From the NCBI GenBank assembly GCA_007644065.1, contig VJWN01000019.1, positions 496,001-560,000 on the forward strand: a DNA stretch of 64,000 bases, written 5' to 3'. This document shows, piece by piece, positions 21,741 through 34,252 of the stretch. Source of the DNA: Margaritispora aquatica. Lineage: Eukaryota; Ascomycota; Leotiomycetes; Helotiales; Discinellaceae. Both the position numbers and the translations under genes were made by a program. How positions within the stretch are numbered: the first letter of the stretch is position 1; every line of letters begins with the position of its first letter. Under the pieces are notes generated by a model. It was not told the DNA's origin. It saw only the letters and a program-made list of their open reading frames with translations, and did not search any database.

Positions 21741-23928
21741 ATAGGGAGCGTCGAGAAGGATTATGTTTGCGAGCGAGCGAGCGAGTGTTGATGCCTGCGT
21801 GCGTGTGCATTGGTTTGAAAGGGATTGGTTGTACTTGCTAGGTAGCTGCTACGTTACCTTATGCTATGTTATGTTATGCTATGTTGCGTTATGCCAGCTA
21901 TGTTAAATGTCTAGTTCACCTTGGAGCATAGGTAGGACAATGTAGAAGCTACAAATACAACACTACTAAGTCCCTACTCAATACTCAATACTCCCCACAT
22001 TCCGACTCCCACTCCTACACACACCGCCTCCCTAAAAAGCTCATTCTTTTGCTCTTGGGTGTGATTTAATTTCCTATCGAGATACAACACAACCTATCAC
22101 AACTCATCACAACGCAGTCCGCTCCAACCCGGCCTGGTATCATGCCCACGAACCCGGATATGCAATACAATACATGATTATGATCCAACTGCGGAAACAA
22201 AAACCAATATCGCATTATGCTGTGCCACCGTCACACAATGCCACTGCATTGTCCCAAAACGATCTCCCGATCGTGGCTTTTCCTATTTCCCCGGCGAAGC
22301 CCATGATCAAAGTGAGCTTTGTACAGTGACTTAGCCAGCGAGAATTATTTTCTCTCTCGCAAACTCTAGGGATATCACCTACGGGGGGGGATGCTTTTCC
22401 CCGCTTCTCCATCCGTTGGGTGTCTACACCATGCCTAACCACTCGGACTGTGATTGCCATGTTCATGTGGTCCTGTGAGCTGCAAGTCCCGAGAGTTTAT
22501 ACATCTCTCTATCAACCTTATATTAGGTTAGGTAAAGACCCTCGCTAAGTGCTCATCATAAAGGTGTCAGTAACTAACTAAAACTCCCGTTCCACGGCAT
22601 GGAGCAAAAGTGTCCGACACAGCGGGCGTCGGTCGCGAGAGTCGTTCTCGGGTTGTGTCTCTCGTTCGGTTGAATGCTTTTGCTTGCTTACTGACTTCAG
22701 ACGAAGTAAGTACATAGTACATGCTCGGCTACCGGTCCGTGGAAATATCCCAACCGTCCTCATGGAGCTCCTGATGTTTGGAACAGCCACCGAGCTGTCC
22801 ATCCATGGCATTGGAAACCTCCGCCTCCGCCTTGCCTTGCCTCGCCTCCGCCATCTTCCTCGTGGCTGACATGGATACGGAAGGTGATAAGGTGATCAGA
22901 AGAAGAAGAGAGGGGTTAGAAAGCCAAAGGATAAGGCAAGACGATGCTGCTCATCTCGGGTCACCGCCATAGGTTCCTGTATCCTGATAGCACGATGGCA
23001 CAATGAACGAGGCGGCACCTCGTGATCGATCTCCTTCCCAACCATGCATCCAGCCATCGAGACAGCGCGATATCTCTCCTCCTCTCCCCTCTTTGGCTGA
23101 ACCGTTCTCATATTGTGGCGTCCCACGTCCAAACGCCACTGTCACCGTCGAATCCATAAGCGAGTCCTCTCACGATGGAGGCTAGAGGGAAGGCCTGTTC
23201 GGAGATAGAGGAGCAAATCCAAAGTTGGGTTGTGTGACCATCAGGGTGTTGGTGATCTTTCATCAATGACAGCCACACGACGATGAAAGCCGAGCTTGGG
23301 AGAAGAAAAGAGAAAGGATGCGTAATCTCGTTAGTCGTAGTTTAGGTATCCGATATGATGCGAGGCTGACTTAGCGCTGAACATACTCGATGAGCGGCTG
23401 TCAGACTATGCTTAGTTAATTATAGGAAGGAAGTTAAGTAATTAATTAGGTTTGCTGACATGGTTCTCGTTCGGTTTGCGTGAAATGTCGATGCGGGAAT
23501 ACTTGCATGTGTTCTGCAACAACAGCAATAAGCGAGTCCGAGCCATTATTCGATACTGAATCAGCTCTAATGTGTAAGACACATGGGGAAGTTGAGGACT
23601 TGGCGGCTCCTATCATTTCCCCTGTCCTGTCTATCTCCATCTTGGCAGCTCACCAGGATGAGAAACATGGGTATCCACTTTCCAGATCTTGATCTTGATC
23701 TTTGACCTCGCCTCGCACGAGAAATTAAGGTGGAGAATGGCTGAGCTTCCTACTCATGTTGCATACCTCATTCGAACCTTGTTCGCATCCAGCACCTCTC
23801 GCAATGGGCTTGAAGTATATCCTCACTTTCCTCCAAGACCTCGATTGTAGAGACCGAAAACAGGTCTCAAGATCAGGTGACAAATAATAAAGACGATAAG
23901 CAGGTGGAAGATACGGAGTACGCACGCT

Positions 23929-23946
23929 CTTGGCTGCGCAGCCAAG
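23929..23946. repeat. 18-bp perfect palindrome
   Basis: CTTGGCTGCGCAGCCAAG equals its own reverse complement. It sits about 330 nt upstream of the RTA1-like gene, in a gene-free stretch. It could be a binding site for a dimeric factor, or chance. Confidence 0.6.
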
Positions 23947-24275
23947 CCGTGGCGAGAGCAAGAGGGGCATAACGTGAGCGATAATGGCATGTTTCTCATT
24001 GTGGGCTGCCTGTTTGGTGTTTGGTTTGCGCTATTATAAGTAGCGGGTGTGTGTCTCATCATTGCCACTCGCTGAGACAGTTATTTGGTCGATTCATAGA
24101 ATTAATGTATGTGTGAATTGCGCAATGAATACATCGCGATTACTCATTGAAGGAGACTTCCGAACATACAATCAAGCTAATCAACAACATCGGGATCGAA
24201 ATCAAAATCGGTGAGCTCGTAATCTCTACGCTTGGCGTTCGAGAATTGAGGGAGAACGAAACACAAGATCTCATT

Positions 24276-25429
24276 ATGACGCTTGAAGTCACGACATCGA
24301 GTACCTGCGGGCTCTCGACATGTTCGAATGAGTTTGAGTACTTCACGTATGATCCTTCGCTTGCTGGCAATGCGCTCTTCCTCACCATCCATGCGCTTTT
24401 GTTACCAATACAGATTGCGTTATTCATCAGGCTCCGGACGACTGGTGTTAGCATTGCCATCATTCTTTCCCTCATCTCTGAGATAGTCGGATACACAGGT
24501 CGAGTGCTCATGCACCTCCATCCATTCAATAAAAGATACTACTTTATGAATCTCATCTCGTTGACCATTGGCCCGGTGTTTCTGGCGGCAGCAGTTTATC
24601 TTTGTCTGGCCCGGATCATCGTTGTTTATACAACGGAGAGGAGTAGGGGGTTCAGTTTGCTACAGCCGAGAATGTACACGGTGCTGTTCATTTGTTGCGA
24701 TTTCGTAAGTTTGGTGCTGCAAGCTGCTGGAGGAGCGATCGCTGCAACAGCCGAAGTGGAATCGAAAGTGAGTTTCTTGCCCGAAGATTTGGTGTCTATT
24801 TAGTAGAATCATGGTACTGACGCATATAGATCAAAATGGGGTCAGATATTATGGTTGGAGGTTTGGCAGTCCAAGTAGCGAGCTTGTTGCTATTCATGGT
24901 ACTGTCGCTTGAGTTTGGTTTTCGATGCTGGAGGAATCAGGATCAGCTCAATCCTAAGCATGCTGAACTGTACCGATCAACACACTTCAAGACATTCCTT
25001 TACGGTTCGTGGCAGTGGACCTTCAAGACGAACACGACATGCTAACATTTCAATTAGCACTTGCACTTGCGACTGTATGTATCTTCATCAGATCAGTCTT
25101 CCGAGTTGCTGAGCTTTCTTCTGGCTTTGGTGGACATTTAGCCAATGATGAGGTCACCTATATGATTCTCGAAGTGAGTAATTTCCTTTAGCTTTGATCA
25201 CTCTGAGATTCTCTATCCAAGAACTCGGCTCCGTGAACCGTGAATAGACCGTCTCGGCTAACGAACCTAGGGGGCTTTAATCATTGTTGCATCCTGTGCT
25301 CTGACTATTCTGCATCCTGGCATCGGGTTTGGAAAACATGCATGGGAGGAAGGAGATTGGCATTTCAGAGCTCGCCAAGAGGAGCACTTCGAGAAGGGAG
25401 GCTTTCCTCTGACTCGAGAGAAGATATAA
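24276..25429 (+). CDS. RTA1-family membrane protein
   Basis: Seven-span membrane protein of the RTA1 family. Known members affect tolerance to amphiphiles such as 7-aminocholesterol and sphingoid bases (yeast Rta1, Rsb1). Four exons (24276-24767, 24830-25004, 25058-25173, 25271-25429) join in frame to 313 residues. The extracellular start carries two Cys (CGLSTCSN) and the family-typical YDPSLAGNALFL leading into the first span. Other typical segments are SEIVGYTGR after span 2, LCLARII, CCDFVSLVLQAAGGA, and CIFIRSVFRVAEL in span 6. The last exon gives IIVASCALTILHPG and a short cytosolic tail with acidic and basic residues. Intron 2 shows a GCTAAC branch site. The start ATG is preceded by open frame without an ATG. 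Confidence 0.88.
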
Positions 25430-28400
25430 AATCGAGTTGACGTGATTATGAAAATAGTGAAAAAGCAGGATCTCTTTCTGAAGCGAAATATAAGCAGTGT
25501 ATAACATGTTGAGCATTAAACTGGTGAACACCAGGAGACGAGCACTGAGAAATTTCCGGTCTACTTTTAGCAATTATCTCGTGAGTACTGATATCGCAGG
25601 TAATGAATGATACCTGTCAACAGAAACTAGCCTTCCGAGATTAAGCACATTTAAGCCTCAAATCTCCACTCAAATGGACTGCCTTACAAAACAAGATCTT
25701 TGTGACTAAGAAAGGGAGAGAAAGATGGCGGCAGGCTTCCCCACAATCAGGAATACTACCTCATCAAGGTACGCTGTTGTATTTTCGGAGCTGGATTCCG
25801 AGACGGGACGTTTCTTCTCGTATTCCACCCGTTTAAGGACGCCACGGTGCGCGAATTTCGCACCGCTCGCTGGTGTTGTGTAACCAGTGCTTTGCGACCC
25901 GAGGAGATGGTCGGGTGGACCGAAAGTGCCTTGATCGTTTGGGATGCAGAAATACAGGCGATGGCATCAGCCGAATATGGTACTCGGGCCGGCTACAGGT
26001 GGCAATCGACCTTCCGAATCAGCCCACCAATTCTGCTCGGCTTCTGCAGCAAACAAAATAAGCTACGGAGGATTGAACACTCTGTCGGGTCGCACAAGAA
26101 CTGCTGGGTTTAGGCGGGGCTAGATCTGGACGTTCAGGCATTACGGGTACATTCCGAAAGCATGTGTTGTTGTACTGCAGAAGAACGGTCTGGAGAGAGT
26201 TGGTCATGCTGAGAACCGTGAGTGCGTTGTTGAGATGAGGACAAGCTTGACAGAATCCATGGCCTCTCACATACTGGACAGCAAAGTGAGCAGTGTCCGA
26301 GGAAGAAGAAATAAGCTGCAAGGAAATTATTCGAGGAGCAGTGCCGTGTGTAACCTGCAAAAGAGCCTTTTCGCTGGGAGTGGCTTTGCCTCTTGAGAAA
26401 TACCAGGTGCCCCAGCAAACGGGAATATTGAAGGCTTATGCATGAGACAAAGTTTGGGGATGTGGTGATAGGCATTGGAAGCGGCCCCTCATCTGAGAGC
26501 GGGGAAGTACGAAATATGGCGTAAAGTTGCTATCGCAAAACACATTACCAATCTTCAACAATAAGCTTGCCAAGGTGGATAGATATGTTACCCAAACCAG
26601 CTCATCAAGATGGAACGTTGTTTCTAGTCTTCGGAGTTCTATCACCGTTCCAATCTTGGACATTCAAGTCCAGCCGTCTGGAAGCGAGGCCCATGTCCAG
26701 TTGTCGATACCAGCCGGAGTAAACACCATCTTTTGACAGTTAAATCCTTGGTCAAGTTGACATCAATGAACATGGCATCTCCTTTAACCCAAGTTCAAAA
26801 ATGTGCACAACCCCGCAAAAATCCCCGAGGGGCTTGCTCAACGTCGTTGGGGTTGCCAATTGAATCCTTGAAATGTTGGCTTCAAATGCATGCTGGGAAG
26901 TGCTCTGCACCAAGAAATCAATGACAATCCTTGTATCATTCCATCCCAAGCACTGGGTCATGATTCGATCCTTGCTTTCCTCATCCTTGTCTTTGAGATT
27001 CGTCTCTTGTACAATTTCTGATGGTGGATCATATATCATAGGGGATTTTTTTTGGTTGGTCATGATGTTGTGCATGCTGCTTCTCCAGCAGTTCATCCTT
27101 CAATAATCCCTTGTAAAACAATGGACTGCATTGCAGTCTGTCGCGCACGTCCGCAGATAAATTTGAGGCCTTTTGACAAGTGGGACTTTTGAAGCTGCAC
27201 CCTTGGACGAATCAAGGAGGCAGAGAAGCGATCGCAGCCATGCATGCCAGAGCATCATGCGACGAGATGGAAGTGAAGATGTCGTTCTAGCCCTTCAGAT
27301 TCAAACATCAGGCTATTTTCCTGTTAATAGCAACAGTGATGTGAGATGCGTGGGGGCCAACCCTTGAAATGTTGCTTGCCTTTGACAAGCAGCCTGGTCG
27401 GATTGTCACCTGCATTCAACGCATATCTCCTTTCCTTGAGCAGGGGAGACAAAGATACTGGATATCGTACGATTGTAGTACTGTACGTCTTCATGTCCGT
27501 AAAGTCACTGCGCGGTCGCCGTAAAGTTGTGGCATTGAAAATATTGACATGGCTACACGGTTGTACGAAGCCATACCAAATCCTCGTTGTTGGATCAGAA
27601 GCTTGGACCACTATAAGACCCTAACTCACCACTCCAGCTTCTCCTTGAGGAAGCTTTAGCTGAGTACAAAAGCTGAAAGCTAGATTCTTCGGCTCATCAG
27701 GTGCTCCACCGTAGTCACAACGACTAGTGTCCAAGATCACAAGTCTTAATGCTGCTGATATGGAGGAGCTATAGCATTGTTATTGCAGACTGCCTACTGC
27801 GCACTATCAGTATGCGGGCTTTGTGCTTTCTAGCATTGCCATCGTCCAAAGCCTGCACATGACAATAGTCGAATCGCCTGGCCAAGGTCGACCTTACCAT
27901 AGCCGGAAACCCAAAAGGCATACTAGCTATAACACTCACTCTTATCATAACCTGATTCGAATGTATTTCCCAGCATAGCACTTGTATGACACCCTCCAAC
28001 AGTGATATGTTTCCGTTCCATTTTGATATTTAGTCTTGTCAAAGGTGGTCGGTGTATCTCAAGCGAGGAAGACTGGGTGTTACATAGCCTCACAGGCACA
28101 GCAAAGAATTTCTTCAACCTCAAGAGGCTGAAGGAAGGAAGCCTATGCATCTGATGCAGTACACTTGGGTGCTTGTCGTCGTAGACTTGTGATACGGCCT
28201 AAATCCTGCCATCTGAGATATCCCGAGTTCAATCGTCTTGGATGAGGCCTTCAAGCACATAATCCAGACTTGAAGACTCGGATATCAAGCAAAAGGGATT
28301 GGAAATGCTTGGCAAAGCGGTTCACTATCATATACAATGTGTACCCCCACATAGCTGATTATTCCAGGTTGTACAATGTGACGGAAGAGGAAATCCGGTA

Positions 28401-29565
28401 GCTTAGCCGTTGAGAATCCATACTAATCACATGTCCATGTATCTTTTGTGCCGTTAAACAACAGGAATGTTCCTTTTAGCCAATTATCCAATAATGACAA
28501 CAAGTACATTGTCAATGCTGGTATGATATGCGTTCTTTTGCATACATGCAGCACTAAAATAGTGATGCGTAAACGTCTGAATTCTTGAAGCCTTGTCAAG
28601 AATTGCCATTCCCAAGAAGTTGTTGCATCTTGGAGCTGTTTGGCTCGAAAAGATGCAAAGGGAGAGGCTGAGATTTATCACCCGAAAGAATAAACCATAC
28701 AATTCGACAACCATAGTTGTGACAACATATCTGTAGAATCGATCAGTTGATATCGATAACTTTCTTTAAAACTATGCGCCTGCAAAAAAATATTGACTTG
28801 ATACCACATATTGCAACAGCATGCCAGCAATTCGATATAATGCAACCTCCATCACATTTCTCAGTTGTGCCGTTACGAGGTGGATGCCATTGAAACGTAT
28901 GAACGAGATGATATACTTTGTATAGCATCCGTCATTCGAAGGACATTGAATTCGAAATGATTTTGATATTGTTTTGAAAATTTCCTCGATAGCCAGGCCC
29001 AGATTCCTTTTCGTCGTTCATCGTTCATCGGAGAATTTGTCGGCCCTTGAATCCCATTCCTCTCCTTGGACAGCTCGTTTGGCAAGCCACTTTGATGTTG
29101 GATTGACTATCTAGTAACTGGCGAGGCGTTAGATCCGTCCCAAATTGCCTAATTCATATGGATAATGGATGTTGTGCCCGCCTTGGGCGTATTTGACTGG
29201 TTGTTTTTGGATTCTTGATTGGTTTGTCTCGGGCAACCGTCCTAAATCTTGAATATCCGGATGCTCGACGACCCGCTGATTTCTACAGTATTGTAGGAGG
29301 TTCTGTCTATGTTTGTCTTCATCATCTTTTCCTAGTTTCCGTTTGCTATAAGCGTTTCTATTATTGAGTATAGTATACTCAGGATCCAGTCTTGTCAGCG
29401 TTTGCCCAGCTTTTGACGTTGCTTTCAAAAATCGAGTCGCGTTAACATCATTATTCCATCGCCAATCGACCAATTAGCCTTGCGCGTCCGACAATTGTAT
29501 CGCATATCTCTGCCTTGCAATTGATTGTCAAGGAAATGGAGAGTGCTTGCTAGGATTCGCAGATA
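25430..29565. other. Gene-poor stretch, 4.1 kb
   Basis: No recognisable protein family. Two minus-strand open frames have slightly coding-like composition. One is at 26752-27096, ATG-started, 114 residues, rich in Asp/Glu/Lys in its first half. The other is at 29129-29473, open but with no ATG and a stop just upstream. Either could be a relic or a terminal exon. A similar phrase, CCTTGAAATGTTG, occurs near 26866 and 27363. No RNA gene was seen. Confidence 0.35.
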
Positions 29566-32500
29566 ATGGACGATACAATAGAGCTCGAGAAGGGCGAAGG
29601 CGCGTCTCTTTCTTCTCGGACGGAGGGGCCAAAGGACCACGAGGAGACTCTGCAGCGCCACACAACTGCTCATAGCAACCAGATATCTCTCTCCGATGTC
29701 CAGGCGGTGGAGGTTCAAGTGCGGAATCTCTGCGTGACAGTAGATATTTCCCCCTCCGCGCTATCAATTGAGAAGTACTTTCCAGGCAAAGCGAAAAAGG
29801 ATGGCAATACACAAACCCAAACAAAAGAGATTCTGCACTCAGTGTCCGGCTCAATGCCTCCTGGTACTCTTACGGCAATCATTGGAGGAAGTGGATCAGG
29901 GAAGACGACAATGTTAAACACAATGGCAGAGCGTATGACAAGCAATCGACTGTCTTTTGGAGGAAGTGTAACTTTTAATGGCGTCAAGGGCATCAAATCT
30001 GTTAGAACCGCATATGTTATGCAGCAAGATGTTCTGTAAGGCTTCAAGCAGAGCCCTCAAACTTTTGAGGCGAGCACTAACTTGACCTTTTGACAGCCTT
30101 CCGACTCTCACAGTGCGAGAAACCCTTCACTTTGCTGCAGATCTTCGATTGCCACCTCCCACAACACAAGAAGAAAGGCGGAAAGTGGTCGAGGAAGTTA
30201 TTCTTGAGCTTGGATTGAAGGATTGTGCAAACACTAGAATTGGTAATCACCAACACAAAGGATGCTCTGGTGGGGAGAAGAGGCGAACAAGCATAGGCGT
30301 ACAACTTTTGAGTAATCCAAGCATACTCTTTCTTGACGAACCTACCACTGGCCTAGATTCAACAAGTGCATTCCAGCTTGTTCGGACTCTCAAATCTCTT
30401 GCTGGGAAGGGGAGAACCATAATTACAACCATACATCAACCTCGTTCCGAAATTTGGGGGATGTTTGATGGACTGGTAATACTTACCAGAGGAAGTCCGG
30501 TCTATTCTGGAAAAGCAAGTAGTTGTATACCTTGGTTTAGCAGCATTGGCATGGAATTACCAGCCTTTGTCAACCCTGCTGAATTCCTGATTGACGTTGC
30601 TGCAATTGACAATCGCACGCCCGAGCTAGAAGCTGCTTCTTCAGAACGAGTTGATGGACTTAAATCAGCATGGGTTGATGAAAGTGCTAGGTTATACAGT
30701 CATTCGATCGAAAAGGGGGCTTCTGATGTCATCCCAATAGCAACACCAAGTCACTCGGTTACACTTCACTCACCATTCATCCGCCAGACTCGAGTGCTAA
30801 CGCATAGGACTTTCTTGACCACATGGTAAGTTCGTTTGTGCTGATCTCCCCTTGTCTATGTTCAAGTGCTCTAAAAAAAAATCGCACGCCCTATTATACA
30901 AAATGTAAACTAATCTTAACTTAGGCGAGATCCAATGGGAATGACAGGCTCTCTTTTCGAAGCGGTAGCCCTAGGACTTTTGACCGGATGGGTATTTCTT
31001 GGGCTCGATGGATCTCAATCCGGTATCCGGAGTCGAGAAGGTGCGCTGTATAATGCTGCAGCATTGCAAGGTTATCTCATTCTCATGTTTGAGACATATC
31101 GTTTAAGTATTGATATCCAATTGTTCGACCGTGAGAACAACGAGAACGTAGTCGATGTTGTTCCATTCTTGTTGAGCAGGAGGCTGGCGAGATGCCTAAC
31201 CGAAGACTTGCCAGTTCCAATCATTTACTCTTCGATATTCTATTTCATGGCAGGGTTCCGAGCAGAGGCATCGACGTTTCTTGTGTTCTTTTCCATTGTG
31301 CTCATCAATCAATATATTGCAGTCACTTTCGCAGCAACATGTATAGCAGCTTCGCGATCATTTGCCGGCGCCTCTCTCGTTGCAAATCTTGGATATACAG
31401 TTCAGGTTAGTCTCCTTGATGCTTCAATCTCCAACACATTCCAATAGATCACAACATGGAAGGCTAATTACATAATTTTAGTCGTTTGCTTGTGGTTATT
31501 TTGTTCAAGCTAATTCAATACCTGTGTATGCTCGGTGGTTGAAATGGACTGCTTATGTATTCTACGGTTTTGGCGCACTTTGTGCAAATGAGTTCGTTGG
31601 CCAATTCTACGACTGTCCCTTCCCAGGAGGAGAGTCAAATCCTGCTTGCGCTGAATATACGGGCGCTTTTATCATGAATGCTCTTGGACTTCCGACGAAC
31701 TGGATTGCAAGACCAATCATCATCCTAGTGGCTTTTGTGGTGATGTTCTATACTTTAGCAGGTGTGGGACTGAAATTTGTCAAAGTCGAAATGGGCATTG
31801 CTCGTGCTAGAACTTCTGACACGGATCTGTCTGCTGGAAAGGAAAAAATGACAGTACGAAGTGCAGCTGAGATCAGAACCGTGGATGTTGCTTTAGATAG
31901 GTTTGCTCTTGACCTGAACAAACGAAGTCCTTCGGGAAAGAAATTGCCCACCAAAACAATTCTTCAGCCAGTTACCACAAAATTTCTGGCTGGCTCGTTG
32001 AATGTCATCATGGGACCGAGTGGAAGTGGGAAAACATGTCAGTGTTTCATCGCTTCAATCCAACATATTGTATTCTGACGTTCCTCTAGCCTTACTTAAC
32101 GGGATGGCCTTGCGGCTCCACAATAGCTTCGGCACAAAGTATCGGCAGTACGGAGAAATGACCTTCAATGGCTCAGTGCCATCAGACTCTGTCGTCAGAT
32201 CCGTGTGTTCTTACGTGTGTCAGGATGATGATGCTTTGCTACCATCTTTGACAGTTCGAGAAACACTAAGGTTCTCGGCTGGACTTCGACTTCCAGCCTT
32301 CATGACCAAAGCCGAGAAGAATCGCAGGGCTGAGGATGTATTAATGAAGCTTGGCCTCAAAGACTGCGCAGATAATCTTATTGGATCGGATATCGTGAAG
32401 GGCATATCTGGTGGCGAGAAGCGGAGAGTTTCAATTGCTGTCCAGATCTTGACAGATCCGAGAGTCCTGCTGTTGGATGAACCAACGTCCGGACTTGATG

Positions 32501-33828
32501 CCTTCACTGCTTCCTCTATCATGGAAGTACTACAGGGCTTGGCCCACGAGGGAAGAACATTAATTCTCACAATTCATCAATCGAGATCCGACATCTTTCA
32601 GAAGTTTGGTAATGTCCTGCTTTTGGCAAGAGGTGGCGCACCTGTTTATGCTGGAAATGCATCCGGTCTGCTGCCTCATTTTGACAAGCTTGGATATCCC
32701 TGTCCTACAACCACGAATCCAGCTGATTTTGCACTGGACCTCATAACGATCGACCTACAGCATTCAGCACGTGAAGAAACCACCCGGAAAAAGGTGCAGA
32801 GCCTCATATCATCTTGGTCAAGTGGAGATTTTGCGTCTGTGGTCACGCCTGCCACTATCTCGACACCTGCTGAGTTGGGATCTTTGGTGCGAAAGCCTAC
32901 TTCTTTTGCGTCCGCCTACCCTTTACTTGTCCACCGTGCATTCATCAACTTCAGAAGACAACCTCCATTGCTCGTTGCTCGGATAATGCAAGTTACCGGA
33001 TTAGCGATTATTTTAACATTTTTCTTCGCACCATTGAAGAACGATTATGCCTCCATTCAGACTCGACTCGGTTTTATACAAGAGTTTTGTGCCTTTTATT
33101 TCGTGGGGATGCTACAGAATGTGGCAGTCTACCCTAACGAGAAAGACGTCTTTTACAGAGAGAACGACGACGGAACATATGGTGTTGAAGCATTCATTGC
33201 TCAATATTGCACACTTGAGGTTCCATTCGAGATCATGACTTCATTCATTTTCGCCATTCTGACTGACCTGGCAGGCGGCCTTCCCAGAAATCCTCAAATG
33301 TTCTTCACCTGCTTCTTCAATTGCTTCTGCATTGTGAGTTCAGGCGAAAGCATGGGTATAATGTTTAACACTCTCTTTGCCCATACGGGTTTTGCCATCA
33401 ATTTTGTGTCCGTCTTCCTATCAGTTGCTCAGATCATGGCCGGTGTCATGTCGATCAATATGCCTGCTTTTCTGCGAGGCGTCAATTATCTCTCGCCACT
33501 TCGCTACGCCATACGAAGTCTTGCTCCATTCTCACTTCGTGGTGTCCAATTCACTTGCAACGCAACCCAACGCCTACCTAATGGCCAATGTCCTATCACC
33601 ACTGGCGAACAAGTCCTTGATCTTTACAAGCTTAATACCGATCCTATAATCAATATCATCATTTTGGGTGTTTCAGCTGTGGCATATAGATTGGTAGCAT
33701 ATGCACTTTTGAAGATAGCACGAACACATTGGGGAGATAATCGGAAGAAGTCGAAAATTTATAAAGAAGTCAGTACTGATACGGATGGCGCAGCGTCGGG
33801 TACTGCGACGGGCAACACAAGTGCATGA
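29566..33828 (+). CDS. Full-length ABCG (WHITE-type) transporter
   Basis: ATP-driven exporter in the plasma or an internal membrane, order NBD-TMD-NBD-TMD. Five exons (29566-30035, 30097-30825, 30925-31405, 31482-32037, 32090-33828) join in frame to 1324 residues. NBD1 has Walker A GGSGSGKT (about residue 106), signature CSGGEKRR and Walker B ILFLDEPTTGLD. NBD2 has GPSGSGKT, ISGGEKRR and VLLLDEPTSGLD. Both sites look catalytically complete, unlike PDR-type pumps in which NBD1 is degenerate. Each TMD has an ABC2-membrane run (SLFEAVALGLLTGWVFLGL; ARIMQVTGLAIILTFFFAP). The intron inside the second Walker A codon context (AAAACAT then CC) restores SGKTSLLNG. The substrate cannot be read from sequence. 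No biosynthetic partner lies next to it. Confidence 0.92.
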
Positions 33829-34252
33829 GATCTCTTCGGAGGGGATTCTGTACATGCTGATACATAATTATTGTTCATATTAGGGAGTTTAGACATTTAG
33901 CGTTGTATTCAAATAGATACCCATTGTGTTGTGTAGGTCGCTTTTTCGTCTCATCGGTTTGATTCAGCCAATTGGATCCCGCTTAACCTCGCTACACAAA
34001 AGGGGGGCTGTTCCAGGCAACAAGCAGGTAGTGCAACTTCAATGTCTCAACTACACACATCAGTCACCAATAGACTTTTTGAAGGATCAAATAAGTAAGT
34101 TTGGCACGTGAACACGTGAATTATTAGTCTTTGGCTCTATATTTAGGCACTTTATAGCTGAAATATAAACTCGACTTCATTTCTCTTGGTACAACTGAAA
34201 TCTTGCCATTGTAAAAATCTCGACAAGCCCTCAGACAAACCAAACCACCACC
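33829..34252. other. Intergenic region, 0.4 kb
   Basis: 3' flank of the ABC transporter and leader of the 2EXR gene. No gene or repeat is seen. Confidence 0.45.

Larger units (their letters stand above)
20737..24275. other. Gene-poor stretch, 3.5 kb, with low-complexity tracts
   Basis: No supported gene. It begins with the 3' flank of the AT-hook regulator. T-rich sequence at 21290-21380 is followed by purine-rich sequence at about 21565-21740, a GAGC run near 21770-21787, and ATGCT/ATGTT-like imperfect repeats at 21856-21893. An 18-bp perfect palindrome at 23929-23946 is listed separately. No tRNA or transposon ends were recognised. Confidence 0.4.
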
